From NCBI RefSeq assembly GCF_003201105.1, contig NZ_QICJ01000007.1:62001-126000 (forward strand): a DNA stretch of 64,000 nt, read 5' to 3'. Below the pieces are notes generated by a model. It was not told the DNA's origin. It did no database searches and saw only the letters and a list, made by a program, of their open reading frames with translations. The stretch comes from Dyella sp. AtDHG13 (GTDB lineage: Bacteria; Pseudomonadota; Gammaproteobacteria; Xanthomonadales; Rhodanobacteraceae). The translations under genes were made by a program, and so were the position numbers. Positions 44,850-54,416 of the stretch are shown one piece after another; position 1 is the first letter of the stretch, and each line of letters opens with the position of its first letter.

Positions 44850-46946
44850 TTATGAGCCCCGAAGGGTACGGCGAACGTAAGGACGCCAGGCATGCCCAAT
44901 CGCCTCCTGGCCATAGTCGCCCTTCGCTGAAACGCTATCAGTTGGGGCAAGATTGCTAACGAACTCCGCGAACGGCGTCCAGATCAGTCGACGGCCGCTT
45001 GCTGACAGTCGGCGGCATAGCTCGGCCACGGCAGTGCTTTCTTCGCACTCGGCAGAGAGTCCGCCAGCAGCCTGGTAGCAAACTCTATCTATCATCAGTG
45101 AGTCAAAGGCCAACAGCGACACATTTTGGGTAAGCCAGAGCAGATTCAGCGGTCCAGCGGTCGCTGAAGGCATCCCAGCCCCGAAGCTCCATCCCTTGCC
45201 GCCATCGTCTTCCAGCATGATGGCTTGCCGAACGAAGCCGCACTGGTCGAAGACCTTGCCTCCTGCGGCATCGACGTTGGCCCGGGCCACGTGAGCCATC
45301 AGCTCTCCGAGGCTGCTGCTGCGCAATGGCGCGGTTCCGGCCCTGACAAACAGAAGTAGACTTCCATTGGCGATCGAGGCGGCTGCGTTGCATGCATCTG
45401 CGAAGCCATAGTGCCGCGAAATCCCCTCGGCCACGATGACCTCTCCTCCCGCGCTCGTCACCTCGCACACCATCAGTTGACCCGCTGAATCAGGGAAGAT
45501 GGCCCACGCATCCACGCTCGCTGCGTAGTGTTTCGCTTGCTCTATCACCTCGTAGGTTGCTTCCATTGAGTCGCCGGAGATTCTGGCATCCACGATAACG
45601 CTGACCGTCAGTCCGGAGGGAACCGCCCGCTTTATCCGAAATGACCCAGGAATCCAAGGTAAGCGACACACATGCGCACCATCCTCACCCAAGCGGGCCA
45701 GATGATCCTGAATAGCCCGTTCGGCTGCCAGCGACGCGTAGGGCTTGATCGTGACGTCGCCGGCGGTCGAGTTTTCCGATACTCGCCAGTGATACAGAAT
45801 CCGAGGAATGTGGCCAACCCGCTCCTGACCAACAGCATCAGAAACACGCAACGCTAGGTCCCAATCCTGACTACCTTCATAGCCCAGCCGGAAGCCGCCC
45901 AGATGGCAAATCACGTCGCGGCGATAAGCAGCGAGGTGGCCAATGAAATTCTGGCCCTCCAAGAGCTCGGGCGCGAAATCCGGCTTGAAGTAGGGGAAGT
46001 ACTTTCTTCCATCCGGCGCGATGCGGTCCTCGTCCGTGTAGATTAGTGCCAGATCCGGTTGCTCATAAGCCATGGCGGCGATGGCCTCCAACGCCTCGGG
46101 GTGCAGCATGTCGTCGTGATCGAGCAGGACGACGTACTCGCCCAGGGCCAGCGAAAGGGCAAGGTTGCTCGCAGCCGAAATGTGGCTGTTCTGCTTGCAT
46201 CTGGCAACCTTGATCCGCCCATCACGGAGCCCGTATTCACTTAAAACCTTCAGCGTCCCTTGAGCGACGGAAGCATCGTCGGCCACGCAGAGTTCCCATC
46301 GGCCATAGGTTTGCCGCAGCACGCTGTCGAAGCATGCCCTCAACAAATGCGGAGGCGTGTTGTACACGGGAATGATGATGGATAGCAAAGGCCCTTCTAC
46401 CGTCACGTCGCCGCCATCGCGTCGAGCCGCAGGACCAAATTGACTGGATTTGACCCGCTCGTCGCCAGGCTCCCATCCCTCATCCGTCGCCGGACCGCCG
46501 TACAGTATGTACAGCTGACCGGCCAACTGACGAACACCACCAAGTAAAAGGCTCCTCCGACTCCGCCACAGCAAAAGTGGCCCTGATCTGCGCAGAGCAC
46601 CTACAAGCAAGCTAAGGAGGGCGCGCAGGCGCCCCACGCGTTGAATCTTGAAGAAAAGCGGAGTCACGCCGTCTAGCCAAAGCCCGAGCCTTCTCGTTGG
46701 CCAGCGAAGAAGCACCAGCCCACGGATGGGCGCATTCGATGTTCTGCGCAAATGCCCCAACGGCATCCGAAGCTGCTCCCTGAAGCCGCCTTCCCCCAGG
46801 TCCGGATACAGCGCCGGTGAGCGACAATTGCACGCATCGCCGTCCAACTCGATGTCAATCCAGTACCAACCGGATGCCCACCCTCCATCTTCTTCGACGA
46901 CAAGACTGAAGGTTCGGAGAAATACATCTCCTTGCGCGGTGGTCAA
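44850..46946 (-). CDS. Glycosyltransferase family 2 protein with extra N-terminal domain
   Basis: 698 aa, TTG start with GGGAG 7 bp upstream; no better in-frame start precedes the GT domain. Seen: residues 1-180 form an unrecognised domain (FSLVVEEDGGWASGWYWIDIE; beta-rich start, then basic, LR-rich). Residues about 185-420 are a GT-A domain with SIIIPVYNTPPHLLRACFDS, the DXD-like LLDHDDMLHPEA and YEGSQDWDLALR. Residues about 450-690 look like a degenerate second GT-A domain. Last gene of the minus-strand O-antigen operon. Probably adds sugars to the growing chain in the cytosol. Confidence 0.87.
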   Translation of the reverse strand: MTTAQGDVFLRTFSLVVEEDGGWASGWYWIDIELDGDACNCRSPALYPDLGEGGFREQLRMPLGHLRRTSNAPIRGLVLLRWPTRRLGLWLDGVTPLFFKIQRVGRLRALLSLLVGALRRSGPLLLWRSRRSLLLGGVRQLAGQLYILYGGPATDEGWEPGDERVKSSQFGPAARRDGGDVTVEGPLLSIIIPVYNTPPHLLRACFDSVLRQTYGRWELCVADDASVAQGTLKVLSEYGLRDGRIKVARCKQNSHISAASNLALSLALGEYVVLLDHDDMLHPEALEAIAAMAYEQPDLALIYTDEDRIAPDGRKYFPYFKPDFAPELLEGQNFIGHLAAYRRDVICHLGGFRLGYEGSQDWDLALRVSDAVGQERVGHIPRILYHWRVSENSTAGDVTIKPYASLAAERAIQDHLARLGEDGAHVCRLPWIPGSFRIKRAVPSGLTVSVIVDARISGDSMEATYEVIEQAKHYAASVDAWAIFPDSAGQLMVCEVTSAGGEVIVAEGISRHYGFADACNAAASIANGSLLLFVRAGTAPLRSSSLGELMAHVARANVDAAGGKVFDQCGFVRQAIMLEDDGGKGWSFGAGMPSATAGPLNLLWLTQNVSLLAFDSLMIDRVCYQAAGGLSAECEESTAVAELCRRLSASGRRLIWTPFAEFVSNLAPTDSVSAKGDYGQEAIGHAWRPYVRRTLRGS

Positions 46947-47018
46947 AAGATTCTCCCTTTGTCCTCGCCTTCTTCAGACTTGGGCGCTCGCCTGAGGCAA
47001 GGCCGTCTAGGCACTCAA

Positions 47019-48221
47019 TTACTGGCCGATCGCCGTCAGCGTCGCGCAGGGCTTTGCGAGATGTCCAAACACGGTCTGTTCGATAAGCTCCAACTGATTG
47101 AACCAGCCATATCTTTCAATGGACCTGTCATGGGCGACCTGAGCCAGGCGCGGATAGTCATCAAGGCGCTGAATAAGGTTACGAATCGCATCCAACCAAC
47201 CGGAGCTTGACGAGATGAAGCCGTTTTCGCCGTTGACGATAGCGCTGGCGTAACTATGAATAGGCGTAGCTATCGTCAATGTCCCCACCGCCGCCGCCTC
47301 GAAGTACTTCAGCTCGGACTTGCAGTTCGTGAACCCGTTATCCAGAAGGGGAACGATATTGATCTCCACCAGTCCCATCAGCCGCTGTAGGTTGATGAAA
47401 TCGTGCAGCGGATAGAACTCGATTCGTTCTGCAAACGCCTCAAGTCCCCCCTTCATTTCAAGGAAGCCGACGACCAGCAACCTCACCCTGCTATCTTCCC
47501 TCATGATCGTCGCCAAGGCCTTCGCCACCATTGCAAAGTCATGGTTATGCGTAGGCGTCCCACTGAAGTAACCAATGTGGATATAGCCATTACGCTTGAA
47601 ACCACCTTGCACCTTCTCCCGATAAATCGGGTCAGAAATGGCTAGCTGCTCCTTGTTCAGGAAGTTGGGAATCACGCTGGCGGGAAGACCCGAATACTCG
47701 TTGAGACGAGCAGCGAGATAGGAGTTGGTTCCTATCGCGGCATCGCACATCCGTAGCGTTGCGCCCATACGACCAATCCAACCAAACCAGTGATCCCAGG
47801 TTTCGTTGGCTTCGATGCTCTGATCAAGCGTGCGTAAAATCAGATGCGCATAATCCGTATTGAACACTAGGTCGTCGACATCGAATATCACACGCTTACC
47901 CTGCAACTTTGCGCGGGTAATCATTTGGTTGACGTGCTGATTGTACTTGGTCCGGCAGATAACAATGACATCGGCCGCATCCACCACGCGGTTGAGATGC
48001 TCACGGTCGTCCAGACCGAAGAAACCCGCCCCGATGTCGGAGCCAAGCTCTCGCAAAACCTGGATCATATTGTAAACACGATAGCGAAATGTGCTCGTAT
48101 CGGGTCGCTCGTAGAAGTACGCGACACGACGCGCGCCATCGCAAAGTTCCCGGAACCGTGTCTCAAAAGGGATATTCCAAGGGTCTTGGTAAGCGTGAAC
48201 GGGCTGGTTGACCAGGAACAT
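47019..48221 (-). CDS. GT-B (GT4-like) glycosyltransferase
   Basis: 400 aa from the ATG at 48221, which lies 5 bp after the previous stop and has GAGGTAA before it. Seen: RYRVYNMIQVLRELG near the N-terminus, VIFDVDDLVFN, and a C-terminal nucleotide-sugar half with PLLDNGFTNCKSELKYFEAAAVGT, which is the E-x7-E-like donor region. A/T-richer than core genes. Acts in O-antigen assembly by context. Confidence 0.87.
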   Translation of the reverse strand: MFLVNQPVHAYQDPWNIPFETRFRELCDGARRVAYFYERPDTSTFRYRVYNMIQVLRELGSDIGAGFFGLDDREHLNRVVDAADVIVICRTKYNQHVNQMITRAKLQGKRVIFDVDDLVFNTDYAHLILRTLDQSIEANETWDHWFGWIGRMGATLRMCDAAIGTNSYLAARLNEYSGLPASVIPNFLNKEQLAISDPIYREKVQGGFKRNGYIHIGYFSGTPTHNHDFAMVAKALATIMREDSRVRLLVVGFLEMKGGLEAFAERIEFYPLHDFINLQRLMGLVEINIVPLLDNGFTNCKSELKYFEAAAVGTLTIATPIHSYASAIVNGENGFISSSSGWLDAIRNLIQRLDDYPRLAQVAHDRSIERYGWFNQLELIEQTVFGHLAKPCATLTAIGQ

Positions 48222-48226
48222 CGAAA

Positions 48227-49552
48227 TTACCTCAACTGCTCGACGATTGCCGCCAAACTTGTTTCCCACGACGTCGAGAGATGATGGTGCTTGCCGCTGG
48301 GCCTACCCGTCTTCTGCTCGGCTTCTGCCCGAACAATCATCGCGCGCAACCCTTCCTTGAGCGACTTGGCGTCCGGTTGGACGCAGATAATACGACTGGA
48401 ATAGTTCTGCAGATCGCGCTTGACGCCGAATTGATTGGTCACCACCAATGCACCCGTAACGGCCAAATCCAGTGGTGGATAGCTGGGGTGTGGCGTAGCC
48501 ATGAGACAGAGCCCCAGATCGATGCTTGCTATGAATGCGCTGTAATCACGCCACTCCATCGTTGGGAGAACGATAGGCTCCAACACGCCACCAAGCCTCA
48601 GCTTGGGCACGTCCTTGCCCACGAAATACACATCCCACGATTTAGGGTCAAGAATACCTTCAGCTACGACCTCGTCGAGAACCTCGATGCCACGATAGAA
48701 AAGGTTTCGCAAGTTGTTCGGCCTTGCGTAAAAGAAAAACTTCAACCTCTGCTCATTGCCTGGGTTGGGCGCCCTTAATATCTGGTTCGGGAAAGCCGGC
48801 TCAAACCACATCGCATGGCTGGCCATATGCTCCAGGCCCGTGGATGTAAAATGACGAAGCAACATTTCCGTATTGATGATGAATCGAATGTCCTCTCGCA
48901 TCAGGACTTCCTGGCAACGCAACCAGTCATCGCCATGCGGGTAGAACATCCGCTCGTCTTCTTGCAGAAGATAGTCGATGCGTGAAGGAGGAATACTTCC
49001 CAGGACGCAAGCCGTCGTCCACCAGGAGGTAGTCAGGAATCGATCCCCTTCGCAAACATCCAATTGCGCACGCTCGTCGGAAACGCCTACCTGCACGAAC
49101 TCGACGTCATCGACGTATTTGATGCCATTGCACTCCAGCACATGCGCAAAACCCGAGGCATCAGGCGCCTCTGTGCGGGTCACGACGCGCAGCTTGGCTC
49201 CCGTCCTCTTTGCCAATAACACTGAGAGAATGATGGCGGTTGCAACGCCACCAAAAAGCGACCCCGAATTGATACTGTCTGTAACGAGATTGATGCGCGC
49301 GCTGGGTCCTGGGGCTGAATACACCGGCAGCGGCTGAATGGGCGCATAGGAACGCTTGATCAACGCACGCACATCCAGCGTATCCGCTGCGATCGCCCGC
49401 AAGTCAGCCGCCGACGGAGTCATGCCAGCCGACCGCTGTTCCTGCCCCAACATGTGGTGCAAAGCTGATTCACGTCCTTTGACGATTCGTCGGACCAGCC
49501 CCCTGACACCCTTGTTTTGCCAGTACCAGGTAATCTTCTCAATGAGATTCAC
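48227..49552 (-). CDS. WsaF-like glycosyltransferase (rhamnosyltransferase candidate)
   Basis: 441 aa, GTG start with TGGAG 8 bp upstream. Seen: INLVTDSINSGSLFGGVATA, the N-terminal motif of the WsaF family (beta-1,2-rhamnosyltransferase in Geobacillus S-layer glycan), and the C-terminal ATPHPSYPPLDLAVTGALVVT donor-site motif. dTDP-L-rhamnose is provided by rfbBACD about 6 kb away, consistent with the assignment. Specificity is inferred. Confidence 0.85.
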   Translation of the reverse strand: MNLIEKITWYWQNKGVRGLVRRIVKGRESALHHMLGQEQRSAGMTPSAADLRAIAADTLDVRALIKRSYAPIQPLPVYSAPGPSARINLVTDSINSGSLFGGVATAIILSVLLAKRTGAKLRVVTRTEAPDASGFAHVLECNGIKYVDDVEFVQVGVSDERAQLDVCEGDRFLTTSWWTTACVLGSIPPSRIDYLLQEDERMFYPHGDDWLRCQEVLMREDIRFIINTEMLLRHFTSTGLEHMASHAMWFEPAFPNQILRAPNPGNEQRLKFFFYARPNNLRNLFYRGIEVLDEVVAEGILDPKSWDVYFVGKDVPKLRLGGVLEPIVLPTMEWRDYSAFIASIDLGLCLMATPHPSYPPLDLAVTGALVVTNQFGVKRDLQNYSSRIICVQPDAKSLKEGLRAMIVRAEAEQKTGRPSGKHHHLSTSWETSLAAIVEQLR

Positions 49553-49672
49553 TCATTTACTCCATAAACGTCGCGTGACCTTAACGACTGCCACTAACTA
49601 ATAAGTGCTGTCCGATGACACACTTACGATCCGCCCTCAACGATCGGTCCAGATCGGTAAAACGAAATCCGC

Positions 49673-51007
49673 TCACGGGCGTCGTGGCGTGAATGCCTTC
49701 CTGACGAGCCAGCGTCGACTGCGCACCTGCATCCGTAGCTCTTCTAGCTCGTTTTGCAATCGCTGTGTCAAAAGCTCTCCCCCGTGGATCCGATCTAAGG
49801 CGTCCTTCAGCTTGGCGTGTGCATCTTCGCGCTGAACTTGGGCCTCTTCCAACCGAGCCTGAGCCTCTTCCAGACGGATTTGGCGCTCTTTCGCCACAGC
49901 CCGAGCTTCGGCACGCCCCTCTACTAGGGAAAGGTGTTCGGATTCCAACCTAAGTAGTTGCTCCGTAATCACGGCCATTCGCCCTTCCAGTTGGGCGTAA
50001 TGCTGGACTTTATCAAAATACTGGGCTTCCAAATGTCTCACTGTTTCCTTCATCTGGTGTTCGAGCTGATGGATACGTTCAATTCGCTCCTGTGACAGCC
50101 GTGCGAGCTCATCCCGGGCAGCCTCGGCGTCGCCCAGGTTGGCGATAATCTGCTCCAGCGGGCGCTCAAAGAGTTCAGACGCCCCGACAAAGCGTGTATC
50201 CCAATCCTCAAGGGGACGCCAATTCCCGCTAGCCATGGCATCGCTGCACAACTGAAACAGCTCTTTCAGCAGTAACGGGATTTCCTGGCGGCGCAAAGAG
50301 CCCGGCACCAGACTATGATGTCGGTCTTCAGGACTGAGAAAACCGTCGATCGCAGCAGCTTCATTGGCGATGCTCTCCTCCCAGTCCAGGCCAAGCTGCC
50401 TGCCGACCCTGGACAGATTCGAACGCCAGTCGGTCAACAGATCACCGTAGGTGAGCATTGATCGGGGAACACCATGCGTTGCCCTGATGGACTCCGATAA
50501 ATGCCTTGCCCACATCAGGTAAGAGTGTCCGTGGGACCAGCCATCACGAACTGCCAAAGAATCCGCGACTTCGAGTGGATCCCTGACCATCAGAAGCGCC
50601 GTCGCACGAATGTCAAGCCGCTGGAGTGCGGCAAGCCACAGCGGCATCAAACGACACATACGAGGATCCTTTACAGACCACAGTCGCTTACCATCAAAGT
50701 CTCGTTTGATAAGCGCACAGATCTCGTCCACCGCGAACAATGCGGCCGGCGAGTGCTGCCAGCCGTCAGGAAGCTCGCGCATGTCATGCCAAGTTCGTCC
50801 GAGTGACTCCAGTAGACGATCATGGATTTCGACTGCGTCACTGTGCTCCCAGAATCCCTTCTTGTTATCGTTTTGTGGCGAAAGTAGCCGATCCCCCAAT
50901 TCGGCACCCAGCAGGCTCAAAACCCTTGTTGCCGCTGAGGTACCGCTGCGATGCATGCCAAGCACCAACACCGCCGTGTCTTGGCCCTTAGAGGCAGACT
51001 CAGTCAT
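49673..51007 (-). CDS. Sulfotransferase-family domain fused to a long coiled coil
   Basis: 444 aa from the ATG at 51007, preceded by GGGAGAA and overlapping wzt by 8 bp. Seen: a P-loop-like PAPS 5'-phosphosulfate motif LGMHRSGTS (16-24), KDPR (113-116) and the 3'-phosphate motif RDPLEVADS (142-150). About residues 292-430 form an unbroken heptad-rich coiled coil (ERIHQLEHQMKETVRHLEA; LEEAQARLEEAQVQRED), and the end is basic and amphipathic (RSRRWLVRKAF). Known: WbdD of E. coli O9a has a capping enzyme plus coiled coil that measures O-antigen length next to wzt. Inferred: this is a chain-terminating ruler that caps with sulfate, or another PAPS-fold transferase. Confidence 0.85.
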   Translation of the reverse strand: MTESASKGQDTAVLVLGMHRSGTSAATRVLSLLGAELGDRLLSPQNDNKKGFWEHSDAVEIHDRLLESLGRTWHDMRELPDGWQHSPAALFAVDEICALIKRDFDGKRLWSVKDPRMCRLMPLWLAALQRLDIRATALLMVRDPLEVADSLAVRDGWSHGHSYLMWARHLSESIRATHGVPRSMLTYGDLLTDWRSNLSRVGRQLGLDWEESIANEAAAIDGFLSPEDRHHSLVPGSLRRQEIPLLLKELFQLCSDAMASGNWRPLEDWDTRFVGASELFERPLEQIIANLGDAEAARDELARLSQERIERIHQLEHQMKETVRHLEAQYFDKVQHYAQLEGRMAVITEQLLRLESEHLSLVEGRAEARAVAKERQIRLEEAQARLEEAQVQREDAHAKLKDALDRIHGGELLTQRLQNELEELRMQVRSRRWLVRKAFTPRRP

Positions 51008-52385
51008 GAACTTCTCCCTCCAGGGTGAGTTGCGACTGCACGCCAAAATCCACATACCCAGTTGCCAGGCGACCGGGATCTGGCAGGACTCGGAACAACA
51101 CGGCATCGATGACTCGGTCCAGGAAGGTCTCCTCCTCTCCCACGCGACCACGAATACCGGCATTCATAAAGTAAGTGCCTGGTGCCAGCAGGCATCGGAA
51201 CCGGAACCTTACCGTGACGGAAGTGCCGGCCTGCACGAAATCAATTGCATCTAGAGGCTGGGAAGTCACTGCGCCGCCAAGCTCCAGCCCCGACACGGAT
51301 TTGATCAACATGCCAAAACGCACTGCGGCCGAAAGCTTGTCAAACTCCGCGCTATACACGAATACATACTCTGCACCGGATCGCACGACATTGACACGCT
51401 GGCCACCGGGCGTTTCCAGATGCGGGTCTACTACCCTACCGCCCCGGGACTCAAAGCGAAGCTCGCTCTGCGAACGCAGGCCTGGATCAAAATAGGCGTC
51501 GGGAATGTCTTCGCCAGGCATATCTTCTGGACGCTGGACAGCTATATTGGCGGCATCTGAGCGAACGTTCCCGGCGCGAGTGCCTGATTGCTCGAGCAGT
51601 TCCCTTCGATATTTGTCGCGGATGCCCTTCGCCACGGAATCCGGCGCGTAAAGCAACTTCTGGTAGTGAGACACCACACGCTTTGGCGTACCGATGGCCA
51701 ATAGCTCGCCTCTATCCAGCAGGATAGCGCGATTGCACAACTCCAACACGGTACCCGCCGAATGCGAAACAAAAAGCACGGTGGCGCCATCGTTGCGAAT
51801 GCGCTCGATTCGAGCAAAACACTTCCGCTGGAAAGCCTCGTCACCGACGGAAAGTGCTTCGTCAACGATGAGAATGTCTGGCGTCACGTTGATCGCCACG
51901 GCAAACGCCAGACGAATGTACATGCCACTTGAATAGCTCTTGACGGGCTGATCAATGAAGTCACCGATGTCCGCGAAAGCCACTATTTCATCGAACCGCG
52001 CTTCTATCTCCATCCTTGTGAGGCCAAGCAAAGTCCCGTTGAGAAAGACATTTTCCCGGCCGGTGAACTCAGGATTGAAGCCGGCGCCCAGCTCGAGCAA
52101 AGCCGCGATACGGCCATTTATTTCCACGTTGCCGAGCGTAGGCGCAAGCGTGCCGCAGATCAGCTGGAGCAGCGTGGATTTACCGGATCCATTGCGGCCA
52201 ACGATACCGACGGTCTCACCTCTATGCACTTCGAAATCAATGTTCGATAGTGCATGGAACTCTCGATACCAACGACGTTTGGCATCGCCTGCGGCAAACA
52301 TCTGCATGAGGCGATGATGAGGCTTGTCGTACACCGGGAACGACTTGCACAAGCCCGAAACTCGGATCGACACGTCAGAGGACAT
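51000..52385 (-). CDS. wzt: O-antigen ABC exporter ATPase with C-terminal carbohydrate-binding domain
   Basis: 461 aa; ATG at 52385 has GAGGA upstream (a TTG at 52391 is also in frame). Seen: ATPase with Walker A G63-R-N-G-S-G-K-S70, signature YSSGM and Walker B ILIVDEALSVGDEAF; then a linker and a C-terminal beta-sandwich (about 300-461) with SGAEYVFVYSAEF and GTYFMNAGIRG. The extended C-terminus is the Wzt type that recognises the capped non-reducing end of the polymer before export. This supports an end-capping enzyme nearby (see the sulfotransferase-family gene). Confidence 0.95.
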   Translation of the reverse strand: MSSDVSIRVSGLCKSFPVYDKPHHRLMQMFAAGDAKRRWYREFHALSNIDFEVHRGETVGIVGRNGSGKSTLLQLICGTLAPTLGNVEINGRIAALLELGAGFNPEFTGRENVFLNGTLLGLTRMEIEARFDEIVAFADIGDFIDQPVKSYSSGMYIRLAFAVAINVTPDILIVDEALSVGDEAFQRKCFARIERIRNDGATVLFVSHSAGTVLELCNRAILLDRGELLAIGTPKRVVSHYQKLLYAPDSVAKGIRDKYRRELLEQSGTRAGNVRSDAANIAVQRPEDMPGEDIPDAYFDPGLRSQSELRFESRGGRVVDPHLETPGGQRVNVVRSGAEYVFVYSAEFDKLSAAVRFGMLIKSVSGLELGGAVTSQPLDAIDFVQAGTSVTVRFRFRCLLAPGTYFMNAGIRGRVGEEETFLDRVIDAVLFRVLPDPGRLATGYVDFGVQSQLTLEGEVHD

Positions 52386-53187
52386 CGGCAAATCCTCGAC
52401 GAGCCGTCATGAAAACCACATAGCCCAGATACGTAAACATGAGCGCACCAAGAGCATAGAGCCCGAGACCCGCCCAGTTCGGAAAATGTCCCCAGAGTGC
52501 CACTTCACGCGACTGGTCGATGATGAAGCTCAGCGGGTTAAATTCAAACAACCAACGCACCTCCGGACTGACTGAGGAGATTGGCATGATGGCCGTGGAG
52601 GTAAACAGCAATGCAGTCACCAGAACGCCAGTGACCTGCCCGATATCGCGGAAATACACCCCCAGCGCAGACAGCCACCAAGATACGCCCAACGTCAGAA
52701 TCACCAGCGGCGCAACTGTGAGCGGGAAAAGCACGACCTGCCAGACAAACTGGCGTTCAAGCACTAACTCCAGAACAAAAAAAGCCAACAGATTCGTCAG
52801 TAAATGAAAAAGAGCGGACAGCACCATCGGCCACGGCAGTATTTCCAGAGGAAAAATCACCCTCTTCACGTAGCTCGGGTTGCTGACCACCAGCGCTGGC
52901 GAACGGCCTATGCATTCAGCCAAGAAGCCGTGAATGATCAGACCGATAAATAGAATAAGGGCGAAGTTGTGCACCCCCTCCGCCGGCTGGGGCCACCGGC
53001 TCTTCAGGATACTGCCAAACGCCAGCGTGTACACCGCCAGCATGAGGAAAGGACTGATCAGCGCCCACAACAAACCAAAGTTCGCCCCTCGATATCGCCC
53101 GTGAATTTCACGGCGCGTCAACTCGAGGATCAGCGATCTATGCCGAATGGCCACATGAAAGGGCCCAGTGAATTTAGAACCAGCCAT
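52375..53187 (-). CDS. wzm: O-antigen ABC exporter permease
   Basis: 270 aa, about six membrane helices. Seen: LTRREIHGRYRGANFGLLWAL in parts near the N-terminus, the Wzm/ABC-2 signature, and VRWLFEFNPLSFIIDQSREV. It exports undecaprenyl-diphosphate-linked O-polysaccharide across the inner membrane together with Wzt, with which it overlaps. First gene of the minus-strand O-antigen operon; metB lies 59 bp upstream on the same strand. Confidence 0.95.
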   Translation of the reverse strand: MAGSKFTGPFHVAIRHRSLILELTRREIHGRYRGANFGLLWALISPFLMLAVYTLAFGSILKSRWPQPAEGVHNFALILFIGLIIHGFLAECIGRSPALVVSNPSYVKRVIFPLEILPWPMVLSALFHLLTNLLAFFVLELVLERQFVWQVVLFPLTVAPLVILTLGVSWWLSALGVYFRDIGQVTGVLVTALLFTSTAIMPISSVSPEVRWLFEFNPLSFIIDQSREVALWGHFPNWAGLGLYALGALMFTYLGYVVFMTARRGFADVL

Positions 53188-53246
53188 TCTGGTGGTTGCC
53201 TTCGTTAATCTGCGGATGACTGCGAAGTAGATAGGAGGCAGCGACT

Positions 53247-54416
53247 TCAGCGCAACGCGTCATCGAGTTCGTTTCGCAAATCGGCAATGTCTTCCACGCC
53301 AACCGAAAGGCGAATCAGGCTATCGCTGATGCCCAGGCGCTTGCGATTGGCCGGAGGAATGGAGGCGTGCGTCATAATGGCCGGGTGTTCGATTAGGCTT
53401 TCCACGCCGCCAAGCGACTCGGCAAGCGCGAACAGGTGACAACGCTCCAGGACGTTGCGCGCCTTTTTCTGACCGCCCTTGACTTCCACGCTGATGATGC
53501 CGCCAAAACCGTCCATCTGCTTCTTGGCCAGCGCATGCTGGGGATGGCTCTTCAAGCCTGGATAGATGACCCTGTCGATCGCAGGGTGCTTTTCCAACCA
53601 ACGAGCCAGGTCCAGCGCACTGGCACAGTGCTGACGCATGCGCAGGTGCAGTGTTTTTAGGCCACGCATGGCCAGGAAGGCATCAAACGGGCCAGATACG
53701 GCACCCACCGAGTTCTGAAGGAACCCCATCTGTTCCACCAACTCGTTGTCGCTGCCAGCGACCACAATGCCGCCGACCATGTCGGAGTGACCATTCAAAT
53801 ATTTGGTTGCCGAATGCAGCACCAGATGCGCGCCAAATTCCAGCGGACGCTGCAGCATTGGCGAGCAAAAGGTGTTGTCCACGACAAGGATCAGGCCATG
53901 CTTGTGGGCAAACTCGCCGAGCCTCGCCAAATCCACTAGCTTGAGCATGGGATTGGTCGGGGTTTCCGCCCAAATCATGCGGGTATTGGGCTTCAGTGCA
54001 GCCTTGAGTGCCTTGGTGTCATTGAGATCGATGAACGTGAAGTCCAGGCCTGCCGAACGGCGGCGCACGCGCTCGAACAAACGATAGCTGCCCCCATATA
54101 GGTCATCCATCGCAATAACGTGACTTCCGCTGTCCAGCAGGTCCAGCACGGTAGCTGCAGCGGCCAAGCCGGAGCCGAACGCGTAACCAGCCTTACCACC
54201 CTCCAGGTCAGCCACGCACCGCTCATAGGCCATGCGCGTGGGATTCTGGGTGCGTGAGTATTCGTAGCCTTTGTGAACGCCGGGGCTACTCTGGACATAG
54301 GTGGACGTGGCGTAGATCGGCGTCATGATCGCGCCGGTGAAGGGGTCTGGGTGCTGCCCCGCGTGGATGGCTCGCGTACCGAGCCCAAGTACTGTTTTTT
54401 TCTTGTTCGTCGCCAT
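53247..54416 (-). CDS. metB: Cystathionine gamma-synthase / gamma-lyase
   Basis: 389 aa from the ATG at 54416 (MATNKKK); earlier in-frame starts add a non-homologous tail. PLP enzyme of the trans-sulfuration family. Seen: PLP lysine K205 in HSATKYLNGHSD, YSRTQNPTRMAYE and the C-terminal ESLGGVESLIEHPA. Sequence alone does not separate synthase from lyase; the neighbouring cystathionine beta-synthase (61.5 kb) would fit reverse trans-sulfuration. In Xanthomonas the gene bordering the LPS locus opposite etfA is called metB. Divergent from rfbB, about 230 bp apart. Confidence 0.93.
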   Translation of the reverse strand: MATNKKKTVLGLGTRAIHAGQHPDPFTGAIMTPIYATSTYVQSSPGVHKGYEYSRTQNPTRMAYERCVADLEGGKAGYAFGSGLAAAATVLDLLDSGSHVIAMDDLYGGSYRLFERVRRRSAGLDFTFIDLNDTKALKAALKPNTRMIWAETPTNPMLKLVDLARLGEFAHKHGLILVVDNTFCSPMLQRPLEFGAHLVLHSATKYLNGHSDMVGGIVVAGSDNELVEQMGFLQNSVGAVSGPFDAFLAMRGLKTLHLRMRQHCASALDLARWLEKHPAIDRVIYPGLKSHPQHALAKKQMDGFGGIISVEVKGGQKKARNVLERCHLFALAESLGGVESLIEHPAIMTHASIPPANRKRLGISDSLIRLSVGVEDIADLRNELDDALR

